Both the position numbers and the translations under genes were made by a program. 64,000 nucleotides of DNA from Megamerina dolium. Taxonomy: Eukaryota; Arthropoda; Insecta; Diptera; Megamerinidae. The notes below the pieces were generated by a model. The model searched no databases. It was given only the letters and a program-made list of their open reading frames with translations, and had not been told where the DNA came from. Each line of letters starts with the position of its first letter. The stretch's first letter is position 1. Where the stretch lies: positions 5,386,501 through 5,450,500 of the forward strand of contig OY978530.1 in NCBI GenBank assembly GCA_963854835.1, written 5' to 3'. Shown here piece by piece: positions 21,791 through 33,804 of the stretch.

Positions 21791-23135
21791 GGAATGTAAA
21801 CATTGTTCTCGAGTGGAAAGCAAGGAGCACATTGTCGACATACGACTTACGAATATATTGCCGGAGGAGTCATGGACCACCGAACGAGTGCAAGAAGATC
21901 AGCGGAACGACGCAGATCTCGTAAAGATTATGGAATACAAGGAGCAGGGCATACGTCCAGATTGGCAAGAAATGGCTAATGAGAGTCCAATAGCAAAGGC
22001 ATACTGGGCGCAGTGGCAAAGCCTGCACTTACGAGACGGATGTTTATTCCGAGCATGGGAATGTGAAGATGGAAAAATCACTTATGATCTTCTAGTGGTA
22101 CCCAAGGCAAGAATAAATGAAGTGATAGCTGAGTATCACAATGTCTCCAGTGGAGGGCATTTGGGAATCACCAAAACCGTCGAGAAAATAAAGAAACGAT
22201 TTTATTGGTTTGGATGTCAAGACCATGTCGCTGATTGGATTCGAAAGTGTAAGCAATGTGCAATGGCTAAAGGTCCCACTAAGAAAATCCGAGGTAAGAT
22301 GCACCAATACACCGTGGGTGTTCCATTCGAGCGAATTGCTATGGACATAGCTGGACCATTTCCAATAAGCAACGCAGGAAACAGGTATGTTCTGGTGGTT
22401 ATAGATTACTTCAGTAAATGGCCTGAAGTATACTCCATTCCAAATCAAGAAGCTAGTACAGTTGCGGATGTATTCGTCAACCAATGGATTACTCGTTTTG
22501 GTGTACACTCAGACACTCAGACCAAGGTCGAAATTTCGAATCAATTGTATTCCAAGAGATATGTCGTATGCTGGGTATATACAAAACTCGTACAACACCT
22601 TTGCATCCACAATCTGATGGGATGGTAGAACGATTTAATCGTACCTTGGAAGAATATTTGAGAAAAGTCGTAGATAAATACCAAAGAGACTTGGATGTAC
22701 ATATACCAATGTTCCTCATGGCATATAGATGCGCACAACATGATACGACGGCTACTACACCGGCAATGGCAATTTTTGGAAACGAGTTAAGACTGCCAGC
22801 TGATTTAAAATTTGGAGTCGTAACACCAACGAGGTATAATTACACTCGGTTGACTGAAAAGCGATAAGATAAAGTCCAGTTATGACTTCAAAACAAATTC
22901 AAAAGGGTTCTATGAAGGAGAGCTTGTAATGCTTCATAATCCACAACGAAGGAAAAGCCTGTCCCCTAAACTACAGACTCATTGGGAAGGACCATATAAC
23001 AACCATAAGGACCATAATAACAAAAATTAAATACGTAGTGTATCGTATTCGATGTGCCTGGAATAAAAGATCAAACTTTAAAGTAGTCCACTTTTAGCGA
23101 CTTGCTCCATATCAGGGGGAAGTATACCAACTTCT
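21791..23135 (+). pseudogene. Integrase, frameshifted
   Basis: Closely parallels the integrase half of the 1-3848 ORF. It has the HHCC zinc domain (VSSGGHLGITKTVEKIKK ... CKQCAMAK) and the core with MDIAGP. A short deletion near 22505 (GVHSDTQTK where the intact copy has a longer segment) shifts the frame just before the second catalytic Asp. It resumes at about 22540 with the DGMVERFN Glu. A stop near 22866 and further decay follow in the GPY/F region. Confidence 0.88.
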
Positions 23136-23165
23136 TCGGGACGAACAAGGTTAAGTGGTGGGCAG

Positions 23166-23520
23166 TGTAACGAGTAGCGATGGTTATTTTGAATAGCACA
23201 AATAATAGTAGCATCGAAACGAATGTCAACAAAAAGGAATAGGCGATAACTAGAATAAGTCAACGAGAAAGAAGCAGAGGAAACTCGATTACCATAAAGA
23301 AAGTTTCTGGAGTGTTGCCTCAGAGTATAAATCATGTGATCGAGGCAACATCACAAGATAGCAAGTTAAATTAAGGAGTGATTGTAAATAATTGATTAAA
23401 TAAATTGTTGTTGTATAAAGTAAGTACAAAATAATTGTTGCAATTATTATTGAGAGAATCCAGTGATAGAACAAGGTTGATTTGAGTAAAATAAAATGTT
23501 CACAATATAAAAACAAAACA
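23166..23520 (+). repeat. 3' LTR of the older gypsy-type element, divergent
   Basis: TGTAACGAGTAGCGATGG to AAAACAAAACA, about 355 bp against 442 bp for its 5' partner. It has many substitutions and gaps, including a shortened centre around TATAAATC. It is recognisable by the shared blocks AACGAATGTCAACAAAAAG and GAATCCAGTGAT. Confidence 0.85.
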
Positions 23521-23674
23521 ATATATTCATATATATGCACTAAAACGCAATTAATTTTATGGAATAATAAAAAAAATGCCAAATAAGCACAAACCATTTA
23601 CTGTATTGTTGTACTTAGATTAAAATTATTGCATACATTTATAAACCTATTAAAATTATTGCAAATTTTACGTA

Positions 23675-23679
<5 letters not shown>

Positions 23680-23742
<63 letters not shown>
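23680..23742. repeat. (AT)n microsatellite
   Basis: Pure AT dinucleotide run adjoining the tail side of SINE copy 2. Confidence 0.95.
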
Positions 23743-24944
<1,202 letters not shown>

Positions 24945-25196
24945 TATTGAGACACTGCAGTTGGATGCATTATAATCCGTATTATAATAAATTTCCGGTA
25001 GCTTTTTAATTTGAGTTATCGCTGATTCAAAACGTTTGTGTAATTCCAAAATATGTTTGACGATGCGAAAATATAGCAATGTTCACTTGCATATAAAATA
25101 AAAAACCAAAAACCTTTTGGCTGTACTCCTGCGATTTAATCTGTGTAGTAGTGTTATCTAATGGATCCTTTTCAACGTTAGTCACAATTTTGTAAA
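24945..25196 (-). pseudogene. MED9: Mediator subunit 9-like remnant
   Basis: The minus strand reads IVTNVEKDPLDNTTTQIKSQ and EYSQKV (25196-25111). After 58 bases in another frame it reads ILELHKRFESAITQIKKLPE and IYYN (25052-24975). A third frame then has QLQCL. Order and spacing fit the conserved middle of Mediator subunit 9, a small protein of the RNA polymerase II coactivator complex. The 58-base gap could be a tiny intron (AAG/GTTTTT donor), but I see no AG acceptor, so frameshift decay is more likely. There is no start or full C-terminus. It may be a retroposed or duplicated pseudogene. Confidence 0.45.
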
Positions 25197-26551
25197 TTAT
25201 GTAACAAAATGATTAATCGAAAAAAATTGAAATTTTGTATTGCACAAAAAATAACCTCATCAATGCAACACAGGGATATTATTAATAACAAAACAAAAGT
25301 CAAAAATCCTGCAAATAGCAACATATGGTGTCGCATAGTATTGTTTGGTTCTGGCTGCTGCTCCGCGCATGGTAGCTTGAAAAAGCGCATGTCCATGGCA
25401 TCCTAAATACCATTTCCTGAAAGTCAGAATTTTTCTTCTATCTAGAATAAAAGAAAAACAGCATTTCAAATAAATTGCTATTAATATAAAACAAAATTTT
25501 GCACTTACCGCTCTGTAAATATTAAATATAAAATTATGGAGCAAAACACTATAGGTGGTGTTACCTTATCCGTTTAGTCTTATGTTGTGGTTTGAATTGA
25601 TGATTACAGTTTTTGATTGCTCCAACGATATGTGTTTTTTGTTGTTGTTAGAAATACAAAATAAGAAATGATTTCTAAAATCACAACTACTCGACAGTGA
25701 CTTCTGGTTGTTGTTAGGTATAGCATCCACTCCTTTCTTTTTAGCAAAATGTTGTAGCCACCCAATAATTTAAATTGGTGAAATTGCTACAATCTTCAAC
25801 AACTAAAAAAAATTGGTCATATAACCACGGGATGATAAGTGTTAATATTGGGCTTTCTATTGGAAAAAATATTGGCGAATTTTTCATTCCAGCAGTAAAA
25901 AATGGATTTATAACCACAACACTTGATATTTCTGTTTTGATTTTTTGCTTTATAACAAAAATATAAAAATTGTATTGAAATTGAATTTTTGCAAAAATTT
26001 TATAATCTTTTGTTTAGCTATTTCGATAAGACCTGGTTCACCTTGGAATCGGACTCGACAGAACCGGTTCATTAAATAACCGGAGTCACACATCGCTAGT
26101 GGTGAACATTTTTAGAAGGGAAAAAATGTGGTATGTTCCACGATAAGAGCTCAGTGCATATGTATTGAGCAATTACATTGGTGTGTGCTACTATTTTAAA
26201 AGAAATTCTGTTCTAGGTTTTCGAAGATCTTTAGAGTCACTACAAAGTAGTCAAAAGATTCTGGATTTATGTCCTCTGATGCATTGTATTTTTCTCTTAT
26301 CTCTTTTTTCTCTTTTTATCCCTCTTGTCTCTTCACATATCTAATTAATCCGAAATGGTGTCGCGCGCGAATGGCCGAAAACTACTCGATGAATTCTTTT
26401 TCATATACGTTCTTTGGTTATATAAATTAAGATATTGAGTTTTAAATGTCCATCTCATAACTGAAAGCGTACTTAAGGGCATCTTAACACCATTTGAAAA
26501 ATATTTTAAGGTAACGTTTCATGGTAAATTTACAGAAATAAAAAGATATCA
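25197..26551. other. No recognisable gene
   Basis: AT-rich; a minus-strand open frame at 25178-25396 has a hydrophobic run (LLFAGFLTFVLLLIISLCC) but no support as a gene. Nothing else recognised up to the T-run at 26554. Confidence 0.45.
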
Positions 26552-26553
26552 AA

Positions 26554-26570
26554 TTTTTTTTTTTTTTTTT
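26554..26570 (-). other. Poly-A tail of the R1-clade element
   Basis: Seventeen T on the plus strand, hence poly-A on the element strand, marking the 3' end. Confidence 0.85.
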
Positions 26571-26769
26571 GCGGTGAGGAGGTAACAAAATGGCTGACCC
26601 ACTGACCCGTAACTATCGTCACAATTACAGAGTGTGTCGTCGCAGACACTAAAAAACTTCCCCCTCCATCAAGGACCTTTGAACCTACCCCGGAACCACG
26701 GTAGTATTACTTCGGGGTAGGGCCCTAGTGAGTCTTTATTAGACTTCACTCGTTTTGACCTGCGTCCAG

Positions 26770-29498
26770 GTCCCGCTTCTTTCTTCTGAGTACGCATTCC
26801 GTATACCGCGAAATAGCGTTCCAGTTTTCTTCGCTGTGTAACAGTTTTTCGACCAGGTTTTCAACTGTCCATAACCCGATTTGCTGCTCCAATACGCTCC
26901 TTTCATTACTCCATCTTTCGCACCTGAAGAAAGTATGCTCTACGTCTCTCTTATTTGCTTTTCAGCTTGTGGTGTATAGCCTCCAGATTTTTTAGTAGGT
27001 ACAACTTTTTTCGCTCTTCTGCTAGCAGGTCAATTGGTGTTACACCCGCTATTGCCAGCACCGCACTATACGACACTGTGCGATAGGCTCATGTTATTCG
27101 TAGGGCCATAGTCCTTTGTACAGCTGATATAATTTTCCTTCTGCAACCCGTTTTGAGTGTGTCGGCCCATAGTTCACATCCATATAGTAGGATGGAATGG
27201 TTTACCGCCATTAAGACTTTACGCTTGATAGGCAACGGTCCACCGATCTTTGCCATCAGTCTGCCATGCTGTAACTTTAGCTGCTTTGTTTCTAGCATAC
27301 TGCAATTGTGCCGTATATGTGAGCTTGGAGTCCAATCTAACTCCTAGATATTTAACCACCTTCTGTGTAGTTATTTGTTCGTCGTTTATGTACATATCTA
27401 CCTCCAAAGGAATTTGACGCCCCGTTATGAGCAGCAGTTCAGTTTTCTGCGTTGCTAACTGAAGTCCGTTGAAATTTAGCCATTCTTGCGTGCGTATCAT
27501 CACCTGATTGAGTTTTCGTTGTGCTTCTACTGTATTTCTCGCAGTTATAACAGCTGCTATATCATCTGCAAAGCCCACTAGGAATGTATCGTCTGGCATT
27601 TCTATGCGTAGTATTTCATCGTAACTTATATTCCAGAGATCTGGACCGAGGATTGAACCTTGGGCTGCACCAGCCGTTATTTTTTTCGTCTTTGGTCCAA
27701 CGTTTGTATTGTATGTGAGTACGCGGTCACATAAATAGCTGCGTATCATTCTACTCAAGTATGCAGGTATCCGGAAGCGTTCTTCTAAGGCTTCTATCAT
27801 GTCCGACCATTTCACGCTGTTGAACGCGTTTCTAACATCTAGGGTCGCTAGCAAGACTACTGGTCTAGAATAGTGGTTACCTCTTTTTGTTATCGAGGCT
27901 GCTTCCACCACTTCTTGAATCGCTCCCACGGTAGACCTCCCTTTTCTAAAACCATACTGTCTGTCACTGAGCCCGCCGGCTGCTTGTATTGCAGCTGTTA
28001 TACGAGGTTTAAGAAGCTTCTCTAATAATTTCCCAGCTGTGTCAAGCATACAGAGTGGGCGATATGCACCTGGTGTCATTGGGTCACCTTTGCCTTTGCT
28101 TACCAGAATTAGTTGTTGGTTCTTCCACACCTCTGGAAATATCCCTTCTTTGAGACATGCGTTGTACATATCTAGCAGTACCTGCGGCTGGTGGTGTACA
28201 AGTTCCTTTAATACTTCTCCTGGGATTTTGTCGGGGCCTGGTGCCTTCTTATTTTTAAGCGTACTTGCTGCATATTCTAGTTCTTCTTCGCTGAAAAGCA
28301 GAATTTCTCCTGGTTCTATAACTGGATCCTCCGGCCGTAAGGGATGTTGTGGGAACAAGGTCGAGACTATATTCTCCATTGTTTCTTCATCCAAATCATT
28401 TGTCACAACTTTGCTACCTAGTTTCTTCATAACGATTTTGTATCCTAGTCCCCAGGGATCGTTGTTTACGTCTTTGCATAGTTCAGCCCACTTTTCATTT
28501 TTGCTGCGGAAAATAGCAGACTTGAGTTCTGCCTTTGCATTCTTGTATGCTGCACGCTCTATAATAAAGTTTTCTCTACGTCTAGCCCTTGTTAGAATGC
28601 GTCTACACTGCAGGCAGATTCGTCTCAGTTTTGCAACTTTTTCATTTCACCAGTATACCGATTTGTGTCGCCTGTATCCCGTTTTCGGCATGGAAGCATC
28701 ACAAGCCTTTTTAATCGCGCTCATTGTTTGAGTAACTATTTCCCTAGCGGCATGGGTTTGGTCAACCATATTTGCTCGTCTATTGAACTCCGTCCGCAAT
28801 ACGTCTCTGTTCAATCTATCCACATTCCATTTGCGCGGTATTTTGACGCCATCCACTGGTGCATCTTTTTGGCCTTGAAACTGATAAGAGTAGGAGATGT
28901 ACTGATGGTCACTGGCCGTGAAATCCTCTAGTACCCTCCAGCAAATAATTTTCCCAGCTATCGATTCTGTAGCAAACGTTATGTCTGGTGTGGTGCTCTC
29001 GCAGCCTGGCCGTCTAAACGTCCTTGCTGTGCCCGTGTTTATAGCAATAAGGCTAAGCCTTGAAGCCATGTCCACTACCCTACGACCTCGGGCGTCCATC
29101 GTTGGCATACCCCACTCCGGAGCACGGGAGTTAAAATCACCTGCTACAACTAAAGCTCCTTCGAGTTCTAGAGCCTTGTCTTCGATGTCATTCAGTTTAT
29201 CCTGGAAGGTCATTATATCATCGCTCGGAGTAAGATAACAGCTCACCAATGTAACACTCTTAATACGTACATAAACGTAACAAGATCCTCTGCCGCTGTC
29301 AGTGACCTGAATGCTGCTGGTTATAGGTATCCAAATGGCTGCTGTTGACGCGTCATCTTCAAGCCATGTTCCGCTTTCAATTTTCTTGTATTGCTCACTG
29401 ATAATCACCATATCAACTTCATGTTCTGCGACTATCTGAGGTAAAAGCGCATCAGCTGTTTTACTTCTATGTAGGTTTGCTTGAAGTATCTTCATCAT
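26770..29498 (-). pseudogene. R1-clade ORF2: endonuclease-reverse transcriptase
   Basis: Starts at ATG 29498, overlapping the ORF1 stop. The endonuclease (29498-28650) shows KILQANLHRSKTADALLPQI, EQYKKIE, VVAGDFNSRAPEWG and ASDHQYIS; it would nick target DNA. A TGA at 28649-28647 interrupts VYW/NEKVAKLRR, after which the same frame stays open to 27219. RT motifs include YRPLCMLDTAGKLLEKLL, YGFRKGRSTVGAIQEVV, LATLDVRNAFNSVKW, AAQGSILGPDLWN and GFADDIAAV. A frameshift near 27285 leads to PIKRKVLMAVNHSILLYGCE. The C-terminus decays but keeps NERSVLEQQIGLW and WNAISRYTECVL (about 26900-26780). Probably inactive, though damage before the tail is slight. Confidence 0.9.
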
Positions 29499-30951
29499 CT
29501 CTTCGCTGGTTTCTTATAAGCCGCACATTTGCTCGTATCTGGTATATGATTTAGTTCCTTAAAATTTTCATGTGCGCAGAGACAGCATTTTGGGGGATTT
29601 ATGCAATCTCGTATCATGTGTCCGCTTTCTCCGCAACGTATGCATAACCCCTGGCCTTTCCTATCTGGTCCATTACAGTCTGCTTGGAGGTGCCCAGACC
29701 CGAAGCATCTATAGCAGCGTTTAATTTCATCCAGCTGTTTCACCCTACATCTTGTCCATCCAATCTTTATGCGCTGTGTTTTAAGGATGATATTTGCTGC
29801 TTCTACTGACAAAGTCACAAACGCACGACATTGTTCCCTACTGTTTGCTTTTGTCAACCGGACTCCAACTTCTTCCTCTGGCTTCTCAACGGCTTCTCCT
29901 CTGAGTCCGTGAACGAATCTCGAATCTCGATTGTGGCCCTCGTTTTGAGATCTTTCACCGTCGCGGTGTCTTTCAACGAGTTTTTTATTGCTTCGCAGAA
30001 CTGTTCTTTCTTCCCTTCTTTTCCAAGCTCTAGTAGTATGGATCCATCTCTTGTCTTCTTAACACAACGTATTGCGATTTCAGCTTCTTCTGGTTTTACC
30101 TTCTGACGGAGGTCTCTAAGAATTTCCGCATAACTGGTACCTTCTGCCGTCTTCACAAGTACAGCTTCTGGGAGGTCCCTCAGTGTCTTGGGTTTGCTCT
30201 TATTTACCACAACTTGCTTCTTTTTGTCGCCCTCTTTTAGTGCTGGAGTACCACTACACACCGTTTTCGGTTCTTTAGATCTCGGCTTTCTTCGGTTTAC
30301 CGTCAACCAACCTTCTGGCTCTTTGGACCTTGTCTTCTTGCCGGATTCGGGAACAACAAGGCTTGTTGCGACGCGTTTGTTAAGGCATGTTAACGGCGTA
30401 CTATCATCGGCTACTTTTGTATTAGTTAAGCGCGAAGCTTTAACTTCCCGCTCTTTCTCTCTTTCTACTTCTGTCGCCTTCCAGCTCTTCCTATAACTTT
30501 CTATTAAGTCAAACAGTTCGCTTAGTTCGGATACTCCGTCTTTCACGTCCATGCTAACGTTCCTCTGTCGTTGCATTGCCTCCTTCATCTTTCGGAGTAC
30601 ATTCCTGCATTTCGCAAAGGAATCCTCTTCAAGAACTCTCATCTTGAGAATTAGCTCCAATCTAGGGGATCCGTTCACCTGAGGGGTTTTCACCGTTTGA
30701 GTCTCCGACGCACATGCTGCTTTTCTGGTCGTAGAACTGCTTACAGCACTTCCGGCACCATTGGCAGTGGTAGGCGTCGAGTAATCGGGATTTTTTTCCT
30801 TCTCACTTGAGTCCATATGGACTTCCGCCACCCTTGTGTTAACCTTTGCTGGTGATCTGGACACCAACGAGCTTTTCCTGAAAACGACTACGCTTTCCTC
30901 CACTTGATCTTCTTTATTTTCTGTTATTTTGTTTTCCTTGTTTTGTTCCAT
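29495..30951 (-). pseudogene. R1-clade ORF1: Gag-like RNA-binding protein, one frameshift
   Basis: Starts MEQNKENKITENK at 30951 and runs 365 codons of charged, low-complexity and helical sequence to about 29870. One frameshift there moves coding to the frame 29857-29495. That part has three knuckles: CYRCFGSGHLQADC, CIRCGESGHMIRDC and CCLCAHENFKELNHI. This matches the three-knuckle Gag-like ORF1 of R1-clade elements, which coats the element RNA. The stop TGA (29497-29495) overlaps the ORF2 ATG as ATGA. Only this one lesion is evident. Confidence 0.88.
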
Positions 30952-31189
30952 TCTTTTTTATTTTACCAGCGCATCGTGTGCAGAGGGGCGGGCCGTAATA
31001 GTCAGGTTCGGGTATACCCTCGGGGATGAAAATCCCTACCCCAGTTCCCTGAGGCGTAATAAATAAAAACCTTTTATAATTTTTCAAAATGTATAATACA
31101 ACTCATTTGGATAAAATTTTTCCATTCATTTCGTCAACTTGCCTTAATATAGCGAAAAACATTTTTATTAAAACTTATTGGACACCGTG

Positions 31190-31581
31190 TAATTTATGGA
31201 AGTCACATAATTAAGCAATTTACGAAGAAAGGCGCGGAATGGCTCGATCTCGTTCGAATGCACTCAAACCATAAAAGGGGAATTTATGTGGAAAGTTGGG
31301 TTGCCATAGTAAGTATGCCAAGTATGAAATTCAGGTAAGTATTATTCAATTTTATTCTTTTCCTTTCGTTCAGAGACTAACCGTATGACTTGTCTAAAAG
31401 TATTTAGACACAGATATACCGAGTACTTCACGGAACATTCCATTGAATATTGAGTTAGATAACCCACAGTCTTACAAGGCAAATGGCATTTCTTTTAACG
31501 AATTCGAACCATTTGGCTACATTTAGCTCATTAAATGTTTTACAAAGGTAAATTGCTTAATTATGTGACTTCCATAAATTA
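31190..31581. mobile_element. 392-bp TIR element enclosing captured BEL/Pao sequence
   Basis: 31190-31222 and 31549-31581 are perfect 33-bp inverted repeats by eye; the inner end reads AAGCAATTTA and its complement. From 31219 to 31476 the interior is nearly identical to 36228-36486, where the sequence runs on into BEL/Pao pol. The last part encodes IPLNIELDNPQSYK. No transposase is encoded. The flanks do not show a clear target duplication. It looks like a non-autonomous DNA element that acquired retrotransposon sequence. Confidence 0.8.
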
Positions 31582-32123
31582 TGTACATTTGTTGTTTGGG
31601 TCAGTATTCGATTGAGAGCATACAAAGGAAGATTTCTGTTCTAATTTTTTTCAAATAGATTAGATTTGTTTTTCGTATGATAGTAGTTTCCTAGCTTTGA
31701 CGTCTTATCTTCATTTTCCTTCAACGATTGACAACAGCGAATTAAAACATTAGAGTACTCAATTCATGTGGGCAATTTAGAATAATCTAGGCTATCTTGG
31801 TAATTTTAAGTTTGCTAAGCGGTTCAAAGGAGATATAGTGACACCCAGCGATGACATATTTTGTGTTTCTGCTGCTGCTGCTAACGATGTTGTGTTGTTC
31901 ATGTCGCTAAATGAATAATAACACCTGCGATTTTTCAACTTTAAAATTAACAATATTTATTGAAAATTAACGTTTTAATTATATATAGCCAGATTCAAAT
32001 TAATTATCAAAACGGGCGGCCAGAAGAGAAAAATGTTATATAAGTAAAAGGGTTGCCAACCCACTCCAATTAAGCAAAACAAACAGTGCACGCGTCTTAC
32101 TCTGGAGTAGACACACCTGCAAC
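31582..32123. other. No recognisable gene
   Basis: AT-rich. A CTGCTGCTGCTG run near 31870 and a stretch near 32040-32120 that could be the continuation of a BEL/Pao 5' region on the minus strand; otherwise nothing recognised. Confidence 0.4.
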
Positions 32124-32267
32124 CTAACCTATAGAATTCCAACTTACGGAAGAATTCTTCAGAATACTTTTTATACAAGTAATATTGCCTCTAGCAGTGG
32201 CTCTTTGTTGCTCAAGCGACACGAGATTGTTTACAACAACATTATTTGCATTTGTTTCGGTAGACAT
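32124..32267 (-). pseudogene. Possible BEL/Pao Gag N-terminus
   Basis: From an ATG at 32267 the minus strand reads MSTETNANNVVVNNLVSLEQ, then QRATARGNITCIKSIL, to a stop near 32124. The RATARGNIT...IKS block resembles the start of BEL/Pao Gag proteins. A GTAAGT follows TCTTCC near 32143. The rest of Gag is not seen. The similarity is short, so confidence is low. Confidence 0.35.
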
Positions 32268-32594
32268 CGTGATAATAAATTCAATACCCAAATGCAATGA
32301 AAATATCAAAGTTCTTTGTACCGATAAGGGTCAGATTCAATACCACGAACTAATAAACCACAACGCTTGCAATAAGTGTATTCAAATAATTTAGCGAGCA
32401 TAGGCAATGTTACCGACAGCGACTTTTACTTTCCTTCGCAGAAGCACCAACTTTAAGCAGAACAACGACAACAATAGAAGGCAAGTAAGGTAATTCCAGT
32501 TTCAGAACTGTTATTCAACAAGGCTCCATTATTCTATATATGAGACCGGTCAATGCGGTACATTCTATTCGCACTCCTCCTGGCAGAAGGAGTG
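32268..32594. other. No recognisable gene
   Basis: If the Gag start at 32267 is real this could hold a BEL/Pao leader or LTR on the minus strand, but I cannot identify LTR ends. Confidence 0.35.
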
Positions 32595-32790
32595 TTTGTT
32601 TGTGCTATTTTACACAAATTTATCGCCAAAATGGTCGGTTCTTTATTACCAATTTATTGCCAAAATGTCGTTTTATTTTCACCACAAATTTGACAGCAGG
32701 TGTTTAATCAATATTTCAAGCTCCAATGCGTAGTAAATTAGGGACGTCTGTTACTTTTGTGTGCACAATATCGAAAAAAAGTAGAAATTT
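32595..32790. repeat. Dispersed repeat, uninterrupted copy
   Basis: Reverse-complement match to the two halves at 14685-14717 and 15248-15375. It contains TGACAGCAGGTGTTTAATC and CAAGCTCCAATGCGTAGTAAA. It is the empty-site counterpart that exposes the MITE at 14718-15247. Confidence 0.75.
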
Positions 32791-33133
32791 TTTGTTTATT
32801 TTTTTAGGGACTTATTTGAACTTTTAATTCTAAGTGCATTCGAATACACTTAAGAAATAAATGTTTAATATCAATTCCTATATCATAATTTCCATGGGAT
32901 GATATTAATGTACATACAAAATTTTGATAATATGAAATAAGATTACCTTTAAATTAAGAATAAAATCGGTAATGGAATGAACAATTAATCCTAAAATGTT
33001 GACGTCCGAAAAAATTTGTTTCTGTAAACATCCTATGTAAACCATGGCCTATGGCACAACACACAATTTGATTTCGGTATGTTAAAAATCATTAAAGCAA
33101 AGTGCTTTTAGCTAAATTGTGCAATGGTTTTTT
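32791..33133. other. No recognisable gene
   Basis: AT-rich spacer between the dispersed repeat and the mariner inverted repeat; nothing recognised. Confidence 0.5.
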
Positions 33134-33426
33134 TACAAGGGCGGTCCCAGAATTTTTACATATAGATGGCGGCAGTAGTTTGAAAAAATTACTATGGTGA
33201 AAAGTGACAACCTTATAAAACATATGTTTTAAGTTTCATGGCTCCACGTTGTTTAGTATTTTTTTTTTTTGGAGCCATCGAAAGTTAACGACATCAGTGA
33301 ATTTGTAAACATAGAAAAAATTGTCACCGTTATGAAATTCAATACTTTCATTTGAAAGATCGCAGTCCAACGAATATTAAAGCTGAACTAGATTATACTC
33401 TGGGGGAGTCTGCTCCTTCGTTTATA

Positions 33427-33621
33427 AATAAATAAATAAATATGTGCACTTAAAGCCCCGAAGTACTCTGTGAGCTTCGTCACAGAGTTCATTTAGAAGC
33501 TTTTTCATGGCAAGTTGTTATTGTCCGAAGAATTGCCAATTGCTTGCCGACAGGTGGGTACCGTTCGTAAGAAAATTCTTTTCGATATTAAATTTGTTAT
33601 ACATCAGCCGGGGATTGAACC
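33427..33621 (-). mobile_element. tRNA-derived SINE, copy 3 (partial)
   Basis: The tail side starts at the (AAAT)n run near 33427 and the sequence ends within the B box (GGGGATTGAACC). The A-box head is missing and about 130 bases of the body are deleted between AAGTACTC and TGTGAGCTTCG. It sits inside the mariner N-terminal coding region; TTTA occurs at both edges. Confidence 0.85.
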
Positions 33622-33804
33622 ACCTTTACGACCATAAAATATTGGGTGGCAGAGTTTAAACGAGGTCGTACGAGCTGCGAAGAAGAACACCGCAGTGGTC
33701 GACCAATTGAGGTGGCCACGCCAGAAACGGTTAAGGAAATCCACAAAATGGTATTGGATAATCGCCGACTGAAGGTGCTTGAGCTAGGTGAAATACATTG
33801 TATA

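Larger units (their letters stand above)
17747..23520 (+). mobile_element. Older, inactivated Ty3/gypsy-type element (relative of 1-3848)
   Basis: The order is LTR, tRNA-Leu-type binding site, gag, protease, RT, RNase H, integrase, LTR. ATAT precedes the 5' LTR (17743-17746) and follows the 3' LTR (23521-23524), a 4-bp target duplication. Coding parts that overlap the 1-3848 element are highly similar, but every domain here has frameshifts, stops or deletions. It supplies the protease-RT-RNase H segment that the young element lacks and so shows the parental layout. Confidence 0.9.
26552..31070 (-). mobile_element. R1-clade non-LTR retrotransposon, nearly full length
   Basis: Minus strand: 5' region from about 31070, ORF1 (30951-29495), ORF2 (29498 down to about 26770), a 3' UTR and a poly-A tail, seen on plus as 17 T at 26554-26570. 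ORF1 carries three cysteine-rich knuckles. ORF2 carries an apurinic-like endonuclease and RT. Only a few lesions interrupt it: one frameshift in ORF1, one TGA in ORF2, and a frameshift near 27285 with decay after it. No clear target duplication was found. Confidence 0.9.

Noticed and set aside
25178..25396. Small membrane protein (hydrophobic run LLFAGFLTFVLLLIISLCC)
   Set aside because: A single short AT-rich ORF without start context, homolog or conserved neighbour; chance hydrophobic frames are common here.
28039..28731. Plus-strand 230-aa ORF (and others near 28.7-30.5 kb)
   Set aside because: They lie antisense to R1-clade ORF1/ORF2 codons, which carry clear conserved motifs on the minus strand.
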